DNA of 64,000 bases, taken from positions 16,915,676 to 16,979,675 of the forward strand of contig NC_072792.1 of the NCBI RefSeq assembly GCF_028583425.1. The letters run 5' to 3'. Positions 57,500 through 64,000 of this stretch are shown here, one piece after another. The position numbers and the translations under genes were made by a program. How positions within the stretch are numbered: the first letter of the stretch is position 1; each line of letters starts with the position of its first letter. The notes under the pieces are model-generated. The model was not told the origin of the DNA, ran no database searches, and saw only the letters and a list, made by a program, of their open reading frames with translations. Origin of the DNA: Eublepharis macularius. Lineage: Eukaryota > Chordata > Lepidosauria > Squamata > Eublepharidae.

Positions 57500-57795
57500 A
57501 TCAAGCCTGGATTCTCCCTAGAAGTTAAAATGACAAAACTGAGGCTATTGTACTGTAGTCACATCATGAGAAGACAAGATTCTCTGGCAAAGTCAATAAT
57601 ACTAGGAAAAGTGGAAGGAGCAAAAAAAGAGGAAGATCTAAAATGAGATGGCACAACTCAATAAAAGAAGCCACGTCTTCCAGTTTGCAGGATCTGAGCA
57701 AGTCTGTTAACGATAGGATATTTTGAAGGTCTTTCATTCATAGGGTCACCATGGATCAGAGGCGACTGGATGGCTCATAACACACATACACAAGG
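57500..57795 (+). pseudogene. LINE 3' fragment (RTE/R4-like)
   Basis: A decayed frame reads VKMTKLRLLYCSHIMRRQDS, resembling the 'RL.W.GH..RM' end of some LINE endonucleases. The 3' UTR follows: 'caataaaagaagccacgtct', 'ttgcaggatctgagcaagtc', 'catagggtcaccatggatca', ending 'actggatggctcataacaca'. Family name is tentative. Confidence 0.55.
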
Positions 57796-58819
57796 ATGCA
57801 GGGCTGCTGAGAGCCATCCCAGCCCCCCAGCCTCTGATTCTAACTGGAGCCCCCATCAAACTAAAACAGGCATGCTGCTGGTATCCCTCAGTAGCATTTT
57901 GCCTGGATTCCAGGAACCCCAGAGCAATCTGGGCCCTGGAAGTTGATACTGCCCCCCATCAGCAGTCCTGTAAGTGGGAATTTACAGGCAGCGACAGCTG
58001 AATATTTGGATCGGGCTCTACACTGTGTGTCAGAATTTGACAGCTTTCCAGGTGCTGGAGTTTGGGGGCATCAAATTCTGTTGTCTCTTTCAATTCTACT
58101 CTCATAATTTAGGACTGGCCAAGATAAATGCACACACACACCCAATGCTGCCGAGCACCTGACAGTCTTGTTCCCCCTGCCCAACACCCACCCTCTGTCC
58201 ACCCCATTGCACTGGCTCTCCAACCGCTCAGAGCAGGTCAGGAGAAAGCTATTTATAGAGCCTACTGGTTAATGGAAATGCAAAAAACTGAGTGAGCGGT
58301 AGGCTTTTGACAGCAATACCCAGAGCTTAACGTCTCCTGTGTGTCAGCTGGAGAGATGCAGGTTAAAAGGTGGCGGGAAGAGACTTAGGTGTGCAAATGG
58401 TTGGGAAAGGAGCACTCAAAGAATAAGACTTAATGGGTGGCTCTTAAGGTGGAGGAACATCCAGAGGGAAATTCCAAAGAGCTTTGTTGGGGCGGGGGGG
58501 GGGGGGAGACCCGTAAGGTTCAGTATGCCTTTGCTTGTTAATGGTTAGGATCAAAGTGCAGAGAAGGTACGAACCAATTTGCCGCTGACATGAAACAGGA
58601 CGGGTTGCAAAACAGAAGAGAATTGTCAAAGGATGCGAAAGAATAACAAAGCCGCATTAAAAGGTCTTACATATGTATGCTGACAGTTACCTGCTCTATC
58701 TTCCCTGTACCTTCCAATATTTCATACGTGAAAACGGAGATGTACCTGTCGATTGCCAGCATCTCTGCAGTCACACCAAAGGCCACAACCTGCAACCTTA
58801 CCTAGTCCACACTGAGACT
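57796..58819. other. Unassigned flank
   Basis: A G14 run lies at 58495-58507; otherwise nothing recognised. Confidence 0.45.
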
Positions 58820-58923
58820 GCTTTCGCACACTTCGGCTAAGGCGCTTTCAATGCACTGTTGTGATCGTTCACAAACCATCACAATGGTGCATTGAAAGTG
58901 CACTATCCAACATGCATGAAAGC
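58820..58923. mobile_element. Hairpin MITE related to 29962
   Basis: Left 'gctttcgcacacttcggcta', 'ggcgctttcaatgcactgtt'; right 'ggtgcattgaaagtgcacta', 'tccaacatgcatgaaagc'. The arms pair over about 45 bases with mismatches. Confidence 0.65.
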
Positions 58924-59212
58924 AATGAGAAAGACTCTTGTCTGTTGCAGAATTCCTTATTTGTTCACTCGATGAAACAGAAGCCAGCTGGCAAATATGA
59001 CTGTACTGTATATGTTGTCATTGCAATAGATTCTCCTGCTGCCCCATCTATGGCGAAGCCCCACCGCATCTGGGAGGGGAGCAAAGATGGACAGGAAGCA
59101 TCCCCCCCCCCACAAAAAAACATTAAGGAGGCTGCTTCTCTTCCTGGTAAAAGTCACTGGCGGCTCCAGGACAGCCACTGCCAGAAGCGCAACACTGAAA
59201 GAAAATCTAGCC

Positions 59213-59590
59213 TCTAAGAGTTAAGCGACAAGAGATGAATTACACAAGGATGCTCATGTGAAGGGAGTTGCAGTGTTAGCCGGGAAGCTGAGTTTTAAAA
59301 GATGGATCAGAAGGCTTTGTCAACTTCCCCTCTCTACAGAGCCAGCAAAGATTGCTCCTCAGAGGGTTTGTTAATTTCCTCTTTGCCTCCTGAAGGCTGT
59401 GTCAGTTTCACTTCCCATTCTAGGAGGAGAAGAGGACATAAACCCTCTGAGGAGCAATCTTTGCTGGCTCTGTAGAGAGGGGAAATTGACAGAGCTTTCT
59501 GATCTCTTTTAAAACTCAGCTTCCCGGCTAACACTGAAACTCCCTTCACGTGGGCGTCCTCGTGTAATTTGTCTCTTGTAGTTTAGCTCT
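59213..59590. mobile_element. Large foldback MITE (378 bp, about 170-bp arms)
   Basis: The left arm has 'gtgttagccgggaagctgag' and 'cagagccagcaaagattgct'; the right arm has the complements 'ctcagcttcccggctaacac' and 'agcaatctttgctggctctg'. Arm identity is high over nearly the whole length, with a short central loop around 59400. Ends AGAGTTAAGC and TTTAGCTCT are approximate, and no flanking duplication is clear. Confidence 0.8.
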
Positions 59591-60093
59591 GAGAAGGCTC
59601 TTCAGTGTTGTTGGGAAAGAGTCTGCCACCCTTACACTTTTAATTCTGATTTCTGACTTGATGAACTAACGTCTTAATGAATTTACTGTTGAAGGTGTTG
59701 GCAGAGTTCAGGGAATAACCCAATCCATGCTTTGGAGTTTGCTTTCAATGAATTTATCGCAACAGGACTTTGTAAAAAGACAATAACCAACTGCAGGTCG
59801 TTAATGCACCAGAGAGACCTTCAGAGCTCAAGCTCTAACACATATTGACACACAGCAGGAGAGAAAAACAACAGGAGGTAGGTTGAACTGCAAGAGAAGA
59901 GCATCCAGTAAACCCTAAACATCGGAGAATGTTCTACAGCTCCCCCTGGGGTATAAGCGGACCAAACTACTCTTGCAGCAGTATTCACAGCAACTAGACT
60001 CTTAGCAGGCTGTCGCTTCTCCATCAGAAGCAACAAACAAAATTGTCTGGGGGCTAAGCCGATGCTGGGTGTTGGAAGTCCTCTGGGACTTCA
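59591..60093. other. Unassigned flank
   Basis: Nothing recognised. Confidence 0.5.
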
Positions 60094-60320
60094 GGAGGGG
60101 CCTTCGCTCAGTCGTAGAGCATCTGTTTAGGATGCAGAAATGCTGAACCTAGCAACTTCTGTGCCATATGTAATGTGAAATCCTTGAGACCCTGCCTTGA
60201 GACCTTCTGCCTTGAGACCTTCTGCCTTAAGACCCAGAGAGCCACAGTCAGAGCAGATCTTGATGGACCTAGGGTCTGATTCAGTATAAGGCAGCTTTAT
60301 ATGTTCATGTATGTTCATGG
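60094..60320 (+). repeat. tRNA-Ala-like SINE with internal tandem duplication
   Basis: Head 'ggggccttcgctcagtcgta', 'gagcatctgtttaggatgca'; 3' part 'gatggacctagggtctgatt', 'cagtataaggcagctttata', 'tgttcatgtatgttcatg'. In the middle a 15-base unit 'ccttctgccttgaga' is tandemly repeated (about 60190-60235). Confidence 0.8.
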
Positions 60321-61148
60321 AGACAGTGGTGCCATGTTTCATTGTGTGGAATTGCTCCCACACAATGCCGCATGTATGTGCTACCAAATTTGGACTGTTC
60401 ATGTGCTGGAACAGGCTCTAGGGAATACCTGTCAGTGCCCCTTGGGAATACCTGGGAAGAGCTGCTTTGATGGTTTCCCCATCAAATCAGCTCCACCCAC
60501 CTGCCCCCTTTTAAAGGAACTGTATGACTGCAGTAGAGGCTAGATTTCATTTGGAAATGGATTCCCAGACCTGATTCTAAAGTGTTGGGGGGAAATTCTT
60601 CCCTTTTTGATTATGAAGTTTTAAAGAGTAACTCAACCCAAAAGCATAATCATTGAGTCTAAAATAAACTGTCATACGTGCATTTAAATGAAAGCTTTTT
60701 AGAAAATTGGTTATAACATATAATAGAAAAATCTAATTATTCTAAGCTGTCAGCCACTGAAAAACTCACCCATTGCAAGCTGTGTAATGCCAGACAGTGT
60801 GCTACATGCTCATTTAATGTACATGCACATGTGCATGGATTTAAAGGCATGTAGAGACAAAACACGTAGCCCTTCCTCAAAATTCAGCATCAGAAAGTCC
60901 ACTGGAGAAACCTGCATCCTGAATACTTCTATCTAATAGCATTTGCAAAAACATCTTCCATGATCTTTCTAAAAGGTAAAACGTAAATGCTGATTTTCCA
61001 AGGACAGATTACAGAAAACTTGACCTGCCCTCAGAAAACTGAAAGAGGGGGAACACATATGCCTTCTATGTTTTGGTCTTTCTTATTTATCGTATACAGT
61101 GACCTAGTTTGCCTTGGATTGACCTTAAGCAGTTTACACATATACGTC
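60321..61148. other. Unassigned flank
   Basis: Nothing recognised. Confidence 0.5.
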
Positions 61149-61156
61149 CAAGGGAG

Positions 61157-61470
61157 TAGGGCTTTTTTTCTGGGAAATGAAGTGGTGGAACTCAGGACTG
61201 CACAATGATGTCACTTTGGGTCAACTGGAACAAGGGGGGAGTTTTTTAAAGTTTAAATCACCCTTGGTGAAAATGGTCACATGGCCGGTGGCCCCACCCC
61301 CTGATCTTCAGACAGAGGGGAGTTTAGATTGCCCTCTGCGCCAGCAGCATGGAGGGCAATCTAAACTCCTCTCTGTCTGGTGATCAGGGGGCGGGGCCAC
61401 CGGCCATGTGTCCATTTTCAAGAGGTGCCAGAACTCCATTCCACCACATCACCGCTGAAAAAATGCCCTG
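61157..61470 (-). mobile_element. hAT-like MITE family A, short form, perfect duplication
   Basis: Ends TAGGGCTTTTTTTCTGGG and CGCTGAAAAAATGCCCTG, flanked by CAAGGGAG on both sides (61149-61156 and 61471-61478). Central palindrome intact. Confidence 0.92.
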
Positions 61471-61478
61471 CAAGGGAG

Positions 61479-61929
61479 CAAGATCAAACAGAGTGACACC
61501 CTTCTAAGCCCCTTGACTTCAGGGTGTAGCTCTGCTTAGAACTATATTGGAAAAACAGTACATGGACAAGGGAACCAATAATTTGAAGAAGAATGTTAAA
61601 ATATGTCTTCATGTTTCCTAATAGTCATTCTGAAACAAGTTTCAAGAAGCTCCCAATAAGTCTTCGGCAACAACAATTAGGCCGCATGAGATGCTCATCT
61701 GGAAACATTATGTCACTCACGAAAGATTGGGCACATCCAGTGAGCAATAGATCAAACAAACTTGTTCATTGATACCAGCCCTTGAAAAAGCATAGAGTGT
61801 GAAACAGGCGGGGCTAGCGGTCTGTTGGGTAGTGCCATGGCCAGTGGTGTCCCATGGGTGGAGTAGTGACCTGAAAAATTAGAGATTCATATTACATGGA
61901 GTCAGGGCAGGCTCCAGCGTCGTTGATGC
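61479..61929. other. Unassigned flank
   Basis: Nothing recognised. Confidence 0.5.
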
Positions 61930-62515
61930 CTGAGGCAGCTTAAGGCTGCTGCTGTGTGAGCACATGCTCATGTGCCAGACTACATGATGACTTCACTGCA
62001 TGTGATGTCATCATGCAGGACTGGCGTGCGCACGGGGGGCCTTCCCGCCATGAGGCTGCCTGCTCAGCTGCCCCATGCTGCCACTGCTAGCATGCGCTCC
62101 TGGCAGGCGGCTGGGGTGACGTGCGGTGGTGTGCATCCTCCCAGCCCTCTGGCTCAGATGCTCCGCATGCCACCCCGGCCTCCTGCCGCGCCTGGCCCGC
62201 AGCTGTGTGCCAGCAGCGGCGGTGGCAGCACAGAGCAACTGGGTGGGAGCGTTGGGAGGCTGCCCGCTCAGTGGCCCCGCGCTACCGCCGCCAGCATGCG
62301 CTCCTGGCCGGGCGCAGCAGCAAGGGGCAATTGAGCTCTGTGGCGCGCATCCCCGCCCCCGGGCCGGCGCCACAGGAAAGTGCGGTCCCAAAAAAGGCGC
62401 CAAAAAAAAGGGAACCAAACAGCCTGCAAACCATTTTGCAAACAGAGACATCTGGATTCCTGGAGGAAAGTCACCCGTGAGTAGGCCATCCCTATAAGGA
62501 CGTGTGGAAATGGCC
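61930..62515. repeat. GC-rich element with internal tandem duplication
   Basis: A block of about 62 bases beginning 'ggctgcctgctcagctgccc' (62050) recurs about 208 bases later as 'ggctgcccgctcagtggccc' (62258), both followed by 'gcatgcgctcctgg'. The right end, 'ggacgtgtggaaatggcc', looks like the terminus of the GGCCNTTTxCACA foldback group, so part of it may be such a MITE. The left end is not resolved. Confidence 0.5.
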
Positions 62516-63887
62516 ATTGCCAGTCACTTTTATGTTGGGTTTTTAAGTTCTTATGCTCACTTCTTTAAAAAATTCAGGCTTTTAAAAATGTTGCTTATTT
62601 GATTGTTTTAACTTGATTTTTATTTTCGTCTAATTAATTACAAATAAAAATTGTCATCTAGTACAATAACGACAACGACAATACAAATACGTGAGTTCAT
62701 CAGTCTTCTGTTGTATGTTTAGATGCGGAGCGGTGCTTTTAAAAGATCGGAACCATTTTAGTGTAAATTGATGGCACGTATCCAACCACCCATGTACTTT
62801 GTAGAACAAGCTTTTCCTGATCCCTTCTCCAATGTAGTCCACGAAGCCTTCTGCTATTCTGTTCTGGGGATATTAGCAGATCTCCAGTAACCACATGATG
62901 GGCAAAGAATAAGCCGAACTTGCCATCCCCTCTTCCCGAGCCTAAAGTGTCATTTTTCCCCCCTTCAGAATTGCATGGTTGAATACGTATCAATGCAGGC
63001 GGGAAGAATGTGCTCTTGTCCCCCAGGTGTGGTTTCAGTGGGTGATAGCAGCAGGAGGTGAATGCCACATTTCCTTTGTAAATAGGCATCAGCTCAAACT
63101 GAGTATATTCTTCTGCTCTTGTGTGGTTCTGGAGGGTTGCTCTCTGTTTGGAAGAGAGTCTCTGTTCCTGCCCAGCAGGGGTTCAGCCTTCAGAAAGGAT
63201 GCAAACACTACTAAGCTCCGAGGAAAGAGGCAAACTCAGTCAACTACGTCAGGCAGCCTCTCAAGAATCGCTGGAGGGTCTCTCCTCTGACCACCTTTGT
63301 ATAAAATAACATTCTCGTACCCTCCTCGAGTTGTTTCAAGTTTATGTTTAATACACATCTCTTCATCTATAATTCATATTTCTCTGATTCCAGCTTCAGT
63401 CTCGGTTACCATCGACTCCCTCTTTTTCCTTTCTTAGGGGTCAGGTGAGAATGCTCTGAGAAAAGGTTTGGGAGGACTTATTTATTTATTTTATCCCCCT
63501 CAGATACGGGCTTGAATAAAACATTGATCGCTGTTGTTTACTACAATCTGGAACTCTTTTTCGGTGTGTGTAACTTTTTATCCTCTAAAAGGCACCAGGT
63601 AAATTATGCATTGACCAACGCAAAACATTATACGTTTACCTCCCAGAAAGATGCAGTCAGAATAAAATGGCAGCTGATTGGCTTTAGAGGGTATCTCAAG
63701 AAGGAAATCAGAATCGAAGGTGTTTCTCAGTTGATTTGTCATGATGAAGACAATGATGGCTATCACTGCTTAATTCTGGACCAGGGAATTCATAGATGAG
63801 TTTTAATTTCTCAAATGCAATGGTCAGCAGTCTGGTTTTAGAGGTTTTTCCATTATGTCATTTGTATAGCAGTTTGTGATATGCTAA
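62516..63887. other. Unassigned flank
   Basis: Nothing recognised; AT-rich. Confidence 0.45.
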
Positions 63888-64000
63888 TGATATAAGATAG
63901 TAACAAGTGCCCTGTTGAATCAGTTCAAAAGCTCCATCTAATCTACTATTCTGTCTCATACAGTGGCCCACCAGTTGCCCTGAAGGACCAACAAGCAGGC
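63888..64000 (-). mobile_element. CR1 LINE 3' end, cut by window edge
   Basis: Matches the CR1 tail at 5652 in the same orientation: 'gccctgttgaatcagttcaa', 'tctaatctactattctgtct', 'cagtggcccaccagttgccc'. The octamer tail has decayed. The body would continue beyond 64000. Confidence 0.65.

Noticed and set aside
60094-60170. Possible tRNA gene (also at 1131 and 21562)
   Set aside because: The heads do not fold into a full cloverleaf that I can draw and are followed by SINE bodies; they are tRNA-derived SINEs.

Overview
The window is eukaryotic and almost certainly from a squamate reptile. It carries a CR1 LINE ending in repeated TTCTTATG units, tRNA-derived and 5S-rRNA-derived SINEs of types common in lizards and snakes, and a very dense load of short non-autonomous DNA transposons. 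No prokaryotic-style feature (operon, CRISPR array, riboswitch) is present. The species cannot be fixed from sequence alone.

The only host gene I can support is protocadherin-9 (PCDH9), a delta-1 protocadherin, on the minus strand. One large exon (coding part 49783-52818) encodes the signal peptide, seven cadherin repeats, the membrane segment and the first part of the cytoplasmic tail. It ends in a phase-0 splice donor (CAG|GTAAAT). Reading through that donor adds 20 intron-encoded residues and a stop, which could give a short isoform. A strong acceptor lies 67 bases upstream of the ATG, so a separate 5' UTR exon is expected, probably in the CpG island at about 53940-54850. Positions 1-49782 would then be the start of the large intron after this exon, and 54850-64000 would be 5' flank.

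The intron and flank are filled with mobile elements: (a) a near full-length but dead CR1 LINE at about 5652-10187 (minus); (b) several hAT-like MITE families with 8-bp target-site duplications that can be read directly, with termini CAGGGCTTTTTT, CAGGGCTCATTT/AAATGACCCCTG, YAGGGTTGCC/GGCAACCCTR, AGAGATGGGCA and CAGGAGTCCCC; (c) near-perfect hairpin MITEs with 3-bp duplications (118-bp GGGCCAAGCTACACATGACG elements and relatives); (d) tRNA-SINEs, 5S-SINEs and LINE 3' fragments (L2-like, RTE/R4-like, possibly Penelope-like); (e) long tetranucleotide microsatellites, one of which changes motif in four steps.

Element distribution is uneven. About 7 kb of intron directly after the PCDH9 exon (42706-49719) has no mobile element that I can recognise, while the 1 kb just upstream of the CpG island is a stack of one MITE family nested in itself three deep. 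I found no convincing new biochemical system. The most unusual items are the nested MITE stack, the set of unrelated interiors sharing one terminal repeat, and the candidate intron-terminated PCDH9 isoform. I recognised no LTR retrovirus or other capsid-bearing element.
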